A DNA stretch of 64,000 nt. Source: Roseibaca calidilacus (GTDB taxonomy: Bacteria > Pseudomonadota > Alphaproteobacteria > Rhodobacterales > Rhodobacteraceae). The notes under the pieces were generated by a model that was not told the DNA's origin, did not search any database, and saw only the letters and a list, made by a program, of their open reading frames with translations. The translations under genes were made by a program, and so were the position numbers. Positions 16,416 through 24,711 of the stretch are shown here, one piece after another. The stretch's first letter is position 1; the number at the start of each line of letters is the position of its first letter. The DNA is taken from NCBI RefSeq assembly GCF_001517585.1, contig NZ_FBYC01000004.1, positions 2,003,501 through 2,067,500 of the forward strand, read 5' to 3'.

Positions 16416-17357
16416 ATGTTGCTTGATCTTGGGATGGTCGCGGGCGGCCTTGTGGTGCTGCTGCTGGCGGGCGATCTGCTGGTGAAGGGCGCGGTCAACC
16501 TGTCGCTGCGTCTGGGCATTCCGGCGCTGCTGGTGGGGATGACGGTCGTGGCCTTCGGCACCTCTGCCCCGGAACTGCTGGTGTCGGTGCGCGCGGCCAT
16601 TGCCGATGCGGGCGGGCTGGCGCTGGGCAACGTGGTCGGGTCCAACATCGCGAATATCCTGCTGGTGCTGGGCGCGCCCGCGCTGATCTCGGCTATGGCG
16701 GTGGGGCGCGACATTGCGCGCGATTACATCATCATGATCGGCGCGTCGCTGCTGTTCATTGCCGTGGCCTTCACCGGGCAAATCGGGACATGGCAAGCGC
16801 TGGTGCTGCTTGGTGCGTTCTCGCTCTTCATGTTCGACAGCATTCGCCGTGGGCTGAAAGCGCGTGTCGAACCGGAAGAATTGGAAGGCGCGGACCCTGG
16901 CATCGGCTGGGGCAAGATCGCCCTTTTCCTTGTGCTGGGCTGCGTGGGCCTGCCGCTTGGGGCGAATTTCCTTGTCGATGGCGCAACATCCATCGCGCAA
17001 GACCTTGGCGTGTCCGATGCCCTGATCGGGCTGACGCTGGTGGCCATCGGCACATCCTTGCCGGAACTGGCCGCCACCGTCATGGCCGCCATCCGGCGTG
17101 AGGGCGGCGTGGCGCTGGGCAATATCGTGGGCTCGAACCTGTTCAACCTGCTATTCATCATCGGCACGGCAGGGCTGTTCGGCACCATGGTCGTGCCGCC
17201 GGAAATGCTGCGGCTGGACCTGTGGGTCATGCTGGGCGCATCATTGGTGCTGGCGCCCTTCATCTGGCGCACAGCCCCCATCACGCGGGCTTGGGGCGTG
17301 GTCTTGCTTCTGGGCTATGCGGGCTACATTTGGGTTCTTATCCAAACCGGAGCCTGA
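16416..17357 (+). CDS. Na+/Ca2+ exchanger family protein (CaxA/YrbG-like)
   Basis: Inner-membrane K+-dependent Na+/Ca2+ exchanger type antiporter, 313 residues and about ten helices. Both alpha-repeats are visible: GMTVVAFGTSAPELLVS...LGNVVGSNIANILLVLG in the N-terminal half and GLTLVAIGTSLPELAAT...ALGNIVGSNLFNLLFIIG in the C-terminal half. These carry the ion-coordinating acidic residues. The inverted duplication is typical of the family. It lies between the small Cys protein and the SDR gene, two bases before the latter. Confidence 0.92.
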   Translation: MLLDLGMVAGGLVVLLLAGDLLVKGAVNLSLRLGIPALLVGMTVVAFGTSAPELLVSVRAAIADAGGLALGNVVGSNIANILLVLGAPALISAMAVGRDIARDYIIMIGASLLFIAVAFTGQIGTWQALVLLGAFSLFMFDSIRRGLKARVEPEELEGADPGIGWGKIALFLVLGCVGLPLGANFLVDGATSIAQDLGVSDALIGLTLVAIGTSLPELAATVMAAIRREGGVALGNIVGSNLFNLLFIIGTAGLFGTMVVPPEMLRLDLWVMLGASLVLAPFIWRTAPITRAWGVVLLLGYAGYIWVLIQTGA

Positions 17358-17359
17358 CA

Positions 17360-18136
17360 ATGCCAAACGCCCTTGTGACCGGCGGCGCACGCCGATTGGG
17401 TCGCGCCATGTGCCTGTATCTGGCCAAGCGCGGGTATGATCTGGCCATTCACTACGCCACTTCCCGGGATGAGGCCGACGCTTTGGCCACAGAGATCCGC
17501 GCTATGGGCCGTAAGGCTGTTTGCCTGCAAGCTGACCTGCTGGACGAAGACGCGATTGCACCACTTGTGCCAGACGCCGCCATGGCGCTTGGCGGCCCGA
17601 TTTCCGTGCTTGTCAACAATGCGTCCATTTTCGAGCAGGACAGCATCGCCACTGCTACCCGGCAAAGCTGGGACAGGCATATGATGAGCAACCTGCGCGC
17701 GCCCTTTGTGCTGATACAGGCCTTCGCCGCCCAAGTGCCACCCCCAGTGGCTGACATGGCGGGCGAACCCTTGGCACAAGGGCTGGTGGTGAACCTGATC
17801 GACCAGAAAGTGCGCAAACTGACGCCGCAGCACATGACCTATTCCATTGCGAAGATGGGGCTTTGGGCCTTTACCCGGCTGGCCGCGCAAGAGCTTGGGG
17901 GGCATGTGCGTGTGAACGCGGTCGGGCCGGGGCCGACGCTACAGGCCCATGACCAGACCCGCGCGGTTTACGAGGCCAGCCGCCGCGCGACCCTTCTGGG
18001 CCGCGGCGCAAACCTGGATGACATTACGGCGGCACTGGGTTTTTTCCTTGATGCCAAGGCCGTCACAGGGCAACTTTTATGCGTTGACGGCGGGCAGCAC
18101 CTTGCATGGCAAACGCCTGACATCGCGCCATCCTGA
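17360..18136 (+). CDS. SDR family oxidoreductase (FolM/pteridine reductase-like)
   Basis: 258-residue Rossmann enzyme. The cofactor loop is ALVTGGARRLGRAM, NNAS motif VLVNNASIFEQD, catalytic Tyr-x3-Lys as YSIAKMGL, and a C-terminal GQLLCVDGGQHL. The ARRLGR version of the glycine loop and the VDGGQ end resemble dihydromonapterin/pteridine reductases; substrate remains inferred. The ATG at 17360 follows the exchanger stop by two bases. In related genomes an SDR of this kind is often found before uvrC, as here. Confidence 0.82.
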   Translation: MPNALVTGGARRLGRAMCLYLAKRGYDLAIHYATSRDEADALATEIRAMGRKAVCLQADLLDEDAIAPLVPDAAMALGGPISVLVNNASIFEQDSIATATRQSWDRHMMSNLRAPFVLIQAFAAQVPPPVADMAGEPLAQGLVVNLIDQKVRKLTPQHMTYSIAKMGLWAFTRLAAQELGGHVRVNAVGPGPTLQAHDQTRAVYEASRRATLLGRGANLDDITAALGFFLDAKAVTGQLLCVDGGQHLAWQTPDIAPS

Positions 18137-18450
18137 CGGCTTTACCGCGAAATACCGCAAGAGTTGTGCACCGCTCACGAAACCGTCACAAAGTTGCAAT
18201 CAAATTTGCCGCCATATCAAAGACTTGTGACGCTTTAAAATTTTTACTAATAAATTCATTAGCTTATTTAGATGCCTATTTTTTGTGCAGATCATCAAAG
18301 CACCTATCGCACAAGGAAAAATCGGCCCCCTCCAACTTCTATCCACCAAGTTATCCACAGATTCCGTGGACAGGATTCTGGTTGAAGAGGGTTTGAATTC
18401 GGTGCAGCGGCGCATAGAATCGGGTCATCTTCAAAGGTGCCGCCAAACAG
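18137..18450. other. AT-rich intergenic region with a DnaA box before uvrC
   Basis: 314 bases without a gene. About 18228-18296 is notably AT-rich (AAAATTTTTACTAATAAATT, TATTTTTTG). A perfect DnaA-box sequence TTATCCACA lies at 18351-18359, preceded by a partial copy TCTATCCACC near 18338. The uvrC promoter must lie here. I see no tRNA, small gene or GTTC-N7-GTTC LexA site. Confidence 0.55.
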
Positions 18451-20325
18451 ATGCAGAACACGCCCGACCAGACCGATGAAACACCGCTTGCCGGGCATGA
18501 TTGTATCCAGTCCTATCTGAAGGTTCTGGACAATTCGCCGGGCGTCTACCGCATGCTGAATGAACGTTCGGAAGTGCTGTATGTGGGCAAGGCGCGGAAC
18601 CTGCGGGCGCGGGTGTCGAACTACGCGCGGCCCTCGGGGCACACGGCCCGCATTGCCCGGATGATAGATGAAACCCGGTCGATGATGTTTCTGACCACGC
18701 GCACCGAAACCGAGGCGCTGCTGCTGGAGCAGAACCTGATCAAGCAGTTGAAACCGCGCTACAACGTGTTGCTGCGCGACGATAAAAGCTTTCCCTATAT
18801 CCTGCTGCCGCGCGACCATGCCTTTCCGCAATTGCGCAAACATCGCGGGCGGCGGTCCACCAAGGGCAAGTATTTTGGCCCCTTCGCCAGCGCGGGTGCC
18901 GTGAACCGCACGCTCAACCAATTGCAGCGCGTATTCCTGCTGCGCAACTGCACGGATTCGGTGTTCAACAGCCGCACCCGCCCTTGCCTGCAATACCAGA
19001 TCAAGCGGTGCTCTGCGCCTTGCGTTGGCTACATCTCGGAAGAGGATTACGGCGCGCTCATGGCCGACGCCGAGCGCTTTCTGTCGGGCAAGGACACGCA
19101 TCTGCAAAAGGATTTGGCCGTGGAAATGCAGGCTGCCTCCGACGCGATGGAATTTGAACGCGCCGCAGCCCTGCGCGACCGCATCCGCGCGCTGACCAAT
19201 GTGCAGCAACAACAAGGCATCAACCCCCAAGGCGTGCCAGAGGCCGATGTGATCGCGCTGCATCTGGAAAAGGGGCAGGCTTGCGTGCAGGTGTTCTTCA
19301 TCCGCGCCAACCAGAACTGGGGAAACCGCGATTTTTACCCGGCCACCGGCGCGGGTGCAGCGGAACCCGAAATCCTGGAAGCCTTCATGGCGCAGTTTTA
19401 CGACGGCAAGGAACCGCCCCGGCAGATCTTGCTGTCGCACGGGCTGGAAGAGCCTGACCTGATGGCTGACCTGCTGGCCCAACGCGCGGGCCGCAAGGTG
19501 GATATTCAGGTGCCGCAGCGGGGTGAGAAAGCTGAACTGGTGGAATCCGCCCTGCGCAACGCCCGCGAAAGTCTGGCCCGGCGCATGGCCCATAGCACCG
19601 CGCAGGCCAAATTGCTGCAAGGCTTGGCCGATGCCTTCGGGCTGGACACCGCGCCCACCCGGGTAGAGGTGTATGACAACAGCCATATCCAAGGCAGCCA
19701 CGCGGTCGGCGCGCTGATCGTGGCGGGGCCGGAAGGCTTCATCAAAAGCCAATATCGCAAATTCGACATTAGGGACGAAACCATCACCCCCGGTGACGAT
19801 TTCGGCATGATGAAAGAAGTGCTGACTCGCCGCTTCACCCGCCTGCAAAAAGAAGACCCCGACCGCCAATCCGACGCATGGCCCGACCTGCTGCTGATCG
19901 ACGGCGGCGCGGGGCAGGTGTCGGCGGTGGCGGGCGTTCTGGAGGAATTGGGCGTGGCCGATATTGCCATGGTCGGCGTGGCCAAGGGCGTGGACCGCGA
20001 CGCGGGCAAGGAAGAATTCCACCGCGCGGGCCAGCGCCCTTTCGCGCTGCGCCACAATGACCCGGTGTTGTATTTCGTCCAGCGCCTGCGGGATGAAGCG
20101 CACCGCTTCGCCATCGGCACCCACCGCGCGAAACGCGCGAAAGCCTTCACGGCTTCACCGCTCGACGACATTCCGGGCGTGGGCGCAGGCCGCAAAAAGG
20201 CGCTTCTGGCGCATTTCGGGTCCGCCAAGGCGGTCACGCGGGCCGGGCTGGCCGACCTGCGCGCAGTTCCGGGCATATCCGACGCGCTGGCACAGGTGAT
20301 CCATGACCATCTGAACGAACGATAG
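18451..20325 (+). CDS. uvrC: Excinuclease ABC subunit C
   Basis: Makes both incisions in nucleotide excision repair with UvrAB. 624 residues, full length. Domains in order: GIY-YIG nuclease ([20 protein letters not shown], residues about 30-115), Cys-rich segment ([15 protein letters not shown]), UVR motif ([14 protein letters not shown]), RNase-H-like nuclease ([24 protein letters not shown]) and C-terminal helix-hairpin-helix pair ([19 protein letters not shown]). The ATG at 18451 gives the normal N-terminus. The next gene downstream is not pgsA/moaDE as in many relatives but an accessory region. Confidence 0.97.
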   Translation: MQNTPDQTDETPLAGHDCIQSYLKVLDNSPGVYRMLNERSEVLYVGKARNLRARVSNYARPSGHTARIARMIDETRSMMFLTTRTETEALLLEQNLIKQLKPRYNVLLRDDKSFPYILLPRDHAFPQLRKHRGRRSTKGKYFGPFASAGAVNRTLNQLQRVFLLRNCTDSVFNSRTRPCLQYQIKRCSAPCVGYISEEDYGALMADAERFLSGKDTHLQKDLAVEMQAASDAMEFERAAALRDRIRALTNVQQQQGINPQGVPEADVIALHLEKGQACVQVFFIRANQNWGNRDFYPATGAGAAEPEILEAFMAQFYDGKEPPRQILLSHGLEEPDLMADLLAQRAGRKVDIQVPQRGEKAELVESALRNARESLARRMAHSTAQAKLLQGLADAFGLDTAPTRVEVYDNSHIQGSHAVGALIVAGPEGFIKSQYRKFDIRDETITPGDDFGMMKEVLTRRFTRLQKEDPDRQSDAWPDLLLIDGGAGQVSAVAGVLEELGVADIAMVGVAKGVDRDAGKEEFHRAGQRPFALRHNDPVLYFVQRLRDEAHRFAIGTHRAKRAKAFTASPLDDIPGVGAGRKKALLAHFGSAKAVTRAGLADLRAVPGISDALAQVIHDHLNER

Positions 20326-20694
20326 GCAGACCACTGATTTCTGTGCGTCCAGTAAAACCGGGCTTTCCTTATCGGGTCAACGCGCGGCACTCTTGGCTTC
20401 GGCTCGAACCAGAGACTGCGTGGATTGGCCAAGGTTTATCCTCTGCGGGACAGGGCAAATCGGTTGCTTGGGGATTACACCGCCAACCGAACAACGATTA
20501 AGCATGCAAGCCGGTCAGACCTGCACCGCAACCGGCACCATCAGGCAAAACATTCCCGCCCGCGGCTGTGTCATTTTAACCCAAACTCGCGCCTGTCATG
20601 AAAGAACGGACGAAATCTGACATGGTCGGTGGATACGGTATTCATTCGGCCCAAATTCTGCATCAATGCGGGCATAGGCCGTGGATAGCTTGGA
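20326..20694. other. Non-coding stretch at the left edge of the accessory region
   Basis: 369 bases after uvrC. Short frames on both strands have no recognisable domain and atypical composition. Just before the LysR start the region turns AT-richer, probably holding its promoter. I see no tRNA end or direct repeat that would mark an attachment site. Confidence 0.4.
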
Positions 20695-21574
20695 ATGAAG
20701 TGGGACGACATCAAGGTATTCATCGCCGTGGCCGAGGCCGGGTCCACGCTTGCCGCGTCGAAATCGCTTGCGGTAAACCAGACCACGGTCAGCCGCCGCA
20801 TTGATGCGTTGGAAAGCGCGACCGGCCTGACGCTGTTTCACCGGGACCTTGCCGGGTATCGCCTGACCACGACGGGCCGCGAGTTGCTTGCGGTCAGCCG
20901 CCCGGCGCTTCCGCTGTTCCAGCAGATTCTTACAAAGGTAGAGGATCTCGCCCGGCACGATGCAGAGCATATCCGTCTGACCGGCCCTGCCGAGACGATC
21001 AATCACTGGGTCTACCCAATTCTCAATCGATTTCGGCAGGCGCACCCGGATGTGGTCATGGAAGTCGATACAAGCGAAGCGCAGGTCGATCTGCATAGCG
21101 GAGAGTTCGACATCGCCGTCAGGCTTACCGACGAGATTGAAGATGAGCGCCTGATCGCCCGGCGCATCGCTGCCGTGCCTTGGGGGGGGGTACTGCTCTC
21201 GGGCCTACGAGACCAGACACGGCGCGCCGCGCGACATCAGCGAAGCGGCGGGGCATGACGTGGTGCATTACGCGGACCGGGTGGCGCGGCGGATACACCC
21301 GATCCGATGGCTTGGCACCCATCTTGATGAAGCCCGCATCAAACTGCGGGTCAGTTCGGTGCCGGGAATGGTGACCGCGCTGAAATCCGAGGGCGCGATC
21401 GGGATCTTGCCAAAGGTCGTGGGCGACAACACCCCCGAGCTTGTGCCCTGTTTCCGGCATGACGAGTTGCGCCACAATTGCTGGGTCGTGGCCGCGCCCG
21501 AAGCGTATAGGCGGCCGCTTGTGCGGGCCTGTATGCGGCAGATCGGCGAAGAATTTCCGCGTGACAGCCTGTGA
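20695..21574 (+). pseudogene. LysR family regulator, frameshifted at a run of nine G
   Basis: The first frame (20695 to about 21190) gives a LysR helix-turn-helix (DDIKVFIAVAEAGSTLAAS, LAVNQTTVSRRIDALE) and the first half of the effector domain (FDIAVRLTDEIEDERL). At 21182-21190 a G9 run shifts the frame. Removing one G restores the expected PWGGYCSRAYETRHGAPRDI and joins the downstream frame, which carries the rest of the effector domain (SSVPGMVTALKSEGAIGILP) to a stop at 21574. It is a pseudogene, a phase-variable gene, or an assembly error in the homopolymer. The neighbouring amidohydrolase remnant may have been its target. Confidence 0.8.
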
Positions 21575-21627
21575 CCCGACCGGGGTGGCAAATACACCGC
21601 CCCGGCCTGAAACTGTGCGGGTTTCCC

Positions 21628-22278
21628 TTACAGCCGTCCCAACACCGCGTCGCGCGAGGCTTCTGCCTCTGACAGGACACGCGCGACATCTACGCCCACA
21701 AGTGCGCCATCACGCTTGCGGAAATCCCCGGCGACCATCACGCTGTCGACATGGCTGGTGTCCATCGCAGTCGCCACAAGGCCGATGGGATCATTCATCG
21801 GCCCGACATCGATCCGGCGCGCATCAAGCAGCACGATATCGGCCTGCTTGCCGCGACTAAGCGTTCCGGTCCGGCCCAAAAGCCCGTTGGCGCGCGCGCC
21901 CTCGACGGTTGCGGCTTCCAGCACCTCGCGGGCAGTTATCATGCCGTCGCGGCACGCGGCCGGATCCTGGAAGAACGTGAACAGGCAAGCCTCTGGATCA
22001 GCTTGGGTGCGAAGCGAGCGTTGCAACATGAAAAGCGCGCGCATCTTCGAGAACATGTCGGTGCCTTGATTCGTCGGCACATCCACGCTCAGGCTGTAGC
22101 GATAATTCGGCGCGATCCGGCGCAAACGCTCTACCGAGGGCGTTCCCATGCCCATCATCAGGCCGTCAACATCGCTCTCCATCATCAGTTGCAGGACAGC
22201 CTCTGCGATCGAGCGCAGCAAGTCGCCCTGATCATGCTTTTGCAGAAGCTCGGTTAGGTCCATGGTGGTCTTGGTCAT
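21628..22278 (-). pseudogene. Amidohydrolase C-terminal part fused to an IS256 transposase N-terminus
   Basis: Residues 1-40 (MTKTTMDLTELLQKHD, LLRSIAEAVLQLMMESDVDGL) are the start of an IS256-family transposase. From residue 41 the protein becomes an amidohydrolase fragment: MGTPSVERLRR, LSVDVPTNQGTDMF, then the family end TAREVLEAATVEGARANGL...LSRGKQADIVLLD. The missing N-terminal two thirds contains the metal-binding HxH of the amidohydrolase barrel, so no activity is expected. The transposase part lacks the DDE domain. The reading frame is intact across the junction near 22158. The start is the usual IS256 transposase ATG; a longer start at 22314 exists. Origin: IS insertion followed by deletion. 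Confidence 0.8.
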
Positions 22279-22380
22279 CGGGGTCTCCGTGTGGTCCGTG
22301 GTTGAAGTCGCCAAACTCCACCTCGACCATACACCTCGATGGCCACCTGAGATTACACCGTTGACGGCGCAGAAATTACA
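22159..22380 (-). mobile_element. IS256-family remnant (5' end only)
   Basis: Encodes the first 40 residues of the transposase (22159-22278) plus its leader. The outer part on the minus strand (TGTAATTTCTGCGCCGTCAA, followed by a second GGTGTAATCTC) looks like the terminal repeat zone of such elements. The exact terminus cannot be fixed. The other end and the catalytic domain are missing. Confidence 0.6.
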
Positions 22381-22720
22381 CCACGTCCGTGGACGCTACC
22401 CAAGCACCGGAACTTTGCCAAGGGTTCCAGCCCAAACCCATTGCATCGACGGATTCGCCGATAATCATCAATCGGACGAACCGCTTTGAGGAATGGCAAA
22501 CATTAGCCAACCCGCTCGGAACCGGTGACCTTGTTGAACACCCAAGCTGCCAGTGGACCACCTATCTGGCCACACACAACAACCCGCCATCTCCCCCGAA
22601 ATAACTCTCGAAACAGATGCTTTGAAGTGGGCAATAGTTCACGAATCGTCCTCGTGAACAATCCTTCACGAGCCATCCCATCCAGAAACCGCCCACTGAT
22701 TTTGTTGCCCCACGGGGTCT
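22381..22720. other. Non-coding stretch between IS256 remnant and VOC gene
   Basis: About 340 bases. Frames of 60-72 codons occur on both strands but show no domain or codon pattern I can support. It likely represents degraded sequence plus the promoter for the VOC operon. Confidence 0.4.
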
Positions 22721-23305
22721 ATGCACCGCTTACGAACGAATGACGGAAAACTGCCCACAGAGGGCGTTCATCACATCACGCTTGTGGGCGCGGATCGCCA
22801 GACCTCTATCGATTTCTGGGAGGGGCTGCTGGGCATGCCCTTCGTTTTCGAGCAACCGAACCTCGACAATCCGGGCGAGTCCCACCTTTACTTCGATCCG
22901 GGCGATGGTCGTTTGATCACGATCTTCACCAATGAAGACCGCGCCGCCGACAGCACCCGCACCTCAACCGAGGTGGGCGCGGTTCATCATCTGGCATTCA
23001 CCGTCAGCCAATCGGTCTTCGACCAAGTCGAAGCGCGGCTGGATGCACGCCAAATGGGCCATTCCGGGCGCAAGGACCGTGGGTTCATGGAATCGATCTA
23101 TTTCGAGGACCCGCTCGGCCTGACGATAGAGCTGACCTATTACCGCTTCACCGTGCCCGAGGGACGCCGGATTGCCGACGTGATGATCGCCGCGCACCGC
23201 ATCCGCGTCGCCGAGGGTGCCTATAACATCCAGCAAAGCCATATCGCCCGCGCGATCGAACAGCTGACCGCGACGCGCGACAGCCTGTCGAAGCGCCCGG
23301 CGTGA
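22721..23305 (+). CDS. VOC family (glyoxalase/dioxygenase-like) protein
   Basis: 194 residues with a vicinal-oxygen-chelate domain: GVHHITLVGADRQTSIDFWE at residue 15, HLYFDPGDG, then AVHHLAFTVSQSVFDQV and ESIYFEDPLGLTIEL. His-17, His in VHHLAF and Glu in IEL would chelate the metal. The C-terminal 45 residues are helical (RVAEGAYNIQQSHIARAIEQL). The ATG at 22721 has no strong ribosome binding site and upstream DNA is degraded, so the extreme N-terminus may be altered. A Tat-signal cupin gene follows after 29 bases. Confidence 0.8.
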   Translation: MHRLRTNDGKLPTEGVHHITLVGADRQTSIDFWEGLLGMPFVFEQPNLDNPGESHLYFDPGDGRLITIFTNEDRAADSTRTSTEVGAVHHLAFTVSQSVFDQVEARLDARQMGHSGRKDRGFMESIYFEDPLGLTIELTYYRFTVPEGRRIADVMIAAHRIRVAEGAYNIQQSHIARAIEQLTATRDSLSKRPA

Positions 23306-23334
23306 TGCCCCCGAACGCCAGCCAAAGGAACCCC

Positions 23335-23958
23335 ATGTCTCGGATCACCCCTCAGATCACGCGACGCGACGCGCTGCTGGCCAGCGGCGGCGCAGTCGCG
23401 GCATCGCTTCTTCCCCTCAAGTCCCTCGCACAAGCCGGAGCTTCTGACATGAGTCACGCGTCCAAGATCGTCACCGCCGCAGGTCAGCGCGAAATCCCCT
23501 TTCCGCTGCACCCCATTTTCCAAGTGGTCAACAGCACCGACATGCCGTCGGGCGTGTCCTTCTTTCACAGCGCCATCCCCGCTGGTGCCCCCGGCGCGCC
23601 GCCGCATGTGCATGAGAACGAGGACGAGATCTATTTCATCCTTGAAGGCACCGCGCATTTCCTGCTGGGCGACCGGGTCGAGACCGCCGGTCCCGGCGAT
23701 ACCGTGATCCTGCCGCGCGGCGAATTCCACGCCAACTGGAACGAGGGCACAACGCCCGTCACGTCCTTGGTCTTCGTCTCGCAGAATTCGCGCTTCGAAG
23801 GGTTCTTCGATGACGTGGCCCGCCGGATCATGGAACAGGGCATCAAAGACCCGATGCAGGCCGCGATGGTCGTCGGTCAGACCGGGGCGGGATACGGCGT
23901 GACAATCGACATGTCGAAGACGCCCGAGCGCGCCAAGCCTTTCTTCGGCATGGGCTGA
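23335..23958 (+). CDS. Tat-exported cupin domain protein
   Basis: 207 residues. The N-terminus has a twin-arginine signal (TRRDALLASGGAVAASLLP) ending LAQA, so the mature cupin is periplasmic. Cupin motif 1 is PPHVHENEDEIYFILEG and motif 2 PGDTVILPRGEFHANW, giving the His-His-Glu-His metal set. The ATG at 23335 has AAAGGA seven bases upstream; the longer GTG start at 23302, overlapping the VOC stop, is less likely because it would place extra residues before the Tat motif. Function unknown; possibly a quercetinase-like dioxygenase or isomerase. Confidence 0.8.
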   Translation: MSRITPQITRRDALLASGGAVAASLLPLKSLAQAGASDMSHASKIVTAAGQREIPFPLHPIFQVVNSTDMPSGVSFFHSAIPAGAPGAPPHVHENEDEIYFILEGTAHFLLGDRVETAGPGDTVILPRGEFHANWNEGTTPVTSLVFVSQNSRFEGFFDDVARRIMEQGIKDPMQAAMVVGQTGAGYGVTIDMSKTPERAKPFFGMG

Positions 23959-24029
23959 CCGCCCCTGCCACAAGCCCACCGGGCCTTCGGGCCCGCGCCC
24001 CAACCCAACCGACACTATTGGAGATGACC

Positions 24030-24305
24030 ATGGTCCTTCTACTTGCACGTCACAAAGTCGCCGATGCCGAAACCTTCATCGCGGGCTACACCGGTCCCGA
24101 TGCCGCCGCTGTTCGCGCCAAGTTTGGTGTGACGGAAGAGTCCGTCTGGGCAACGGTTCAGGACAATAACGATGTTCTTGTTATGCATCACTTTGACACC
24201 GAAGATCAGGCAAATGCCTTCCTCGCCGCCGAAGAGCTGAAATCCGCGATGGCGGCCTTGGGCGTTACCGAGGCACCGAAACTGCAAGTTTTCAACCGCC
24301 TCTGA
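24030..24305 (+). CDS. Small ferredoxin-like/ABM-type protein
   Basis: 91 residues starting MVLLLARHKVADAETF, with alpha-beta alternation, VTEESVWATVQDNNDVLVMHHF and LAAEELKSAMAALGV. This looks like the antibiotic-biosynthesis-monooxygenase (dimeric alpha-beta barrel) fold. GGAG at 24020-24023 selects the ATG at 24030 over those at 24024 and the TTG at 24018. No catalytic residues can be named. It lies 71 bases after the cupin gene, probably in the same operon. Confidence 0.65.
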   Translation: MVLLLARHKVADAETFIAGYTGPDAAAVRAKFGVTEESVWATVQDNNDVLVMHHFDTEDQANAFLAAEELKSAMAALGVTEAPKLQVFNRL

Positions 24306-24393
24306 GGCGATACGACCGGGCCGCGACCAAACCTGTCGTGGCCCGCCCCTTGCGCCGATATGCGCCCCACATTCCCCCTTTCGGAGATCACCC

Positions 24394-24549
24394 ATGTATA
24401 ACGAAGCCGCCTATATCGTTTTTGCACTGCTCTTGTCCCCCATGCTGGTCTTTAGCCTTGGCGGGGTCGTCTGGCTGATTGCCTGCGCCCTGTCGCGTGC
24501 TAAGCGTAGCAATGCCTCATTGGTCAGCCCTGCGGGTTCGCTGGTCTAA
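24394..24549 (+). CDS. 51-residue single-helix membrane protein
   Basis: A short frame with a good ribosome binding site (CGGAGA, 7 bases before the ATG). The product begins MYNEAAYIVFALLLSPMLVF and continues as one hydrophobic helix (SLGGVVWLIACAL), then a basic RAKR and a short polar tail. A strong hairpin (24556-24584) follows immediately after its stop, supporting it as last gene of the VOC-cupin-ABM unit. No family recognised. Confidence 0.6.
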   Translation: MYNEAAYIVFALLLSPMLVFSLGGVVWLIACALSRAKRSNASLVSPAGSLV

Positions 24550-24555
24550 CGCAAA

Positions 24556-24584
24556 TACGCAACCGGACCGGTCCCGGTTGCGTA
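24556..24584 (+). terminator. Hairpin after the VOC-cupin operon
   Basis: Perfect 11-bp stem TACGCAACCGG (24556-24566) and CCGGTTGCGTA (24574-24584) with a seven-base loop. It lies seven bases after the stop of the 51-residue gene. No T-tract follows, so it may stabilise the mRNA end rather than terminate by itself. Confidence 0.55.
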
Positions 24585-24711
24585 GCCACGCCGCCGCAAC
24601 GGGATGCCCCCGGAACAACACCTTCGGGGCCAGAACCGTCACCCATAGCGCCGCAAAGATCGCCACCCGGCCAACATCCGGCCGCAGGTTAACGGAAGCA
24701 CCTGAAACTGA

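Noticed and set aside
18351-18359. Chromosome origin at the DnaA box near uvrC
   Set aside because: Only one perfect box and no usual origin neighbours (parAB, mnmG, hemE, dnaA).
18304-20124. 606-codon open frame antisense to uvrC
   Set aside because: Strict antisense of a well-supported gene; translation is rich in His/Arg/Ala typical of GC-rich shadow frames.
20330-20432. Minus-strand frame starting with a TTG at 20432 (ANPRSLWFEPKPRVPRVDPI) with a possible GAGG site
   Set aside because: Only about 37 codons look gene-like before it runs antisense into uvrC with no stop nearby; too weak to call.
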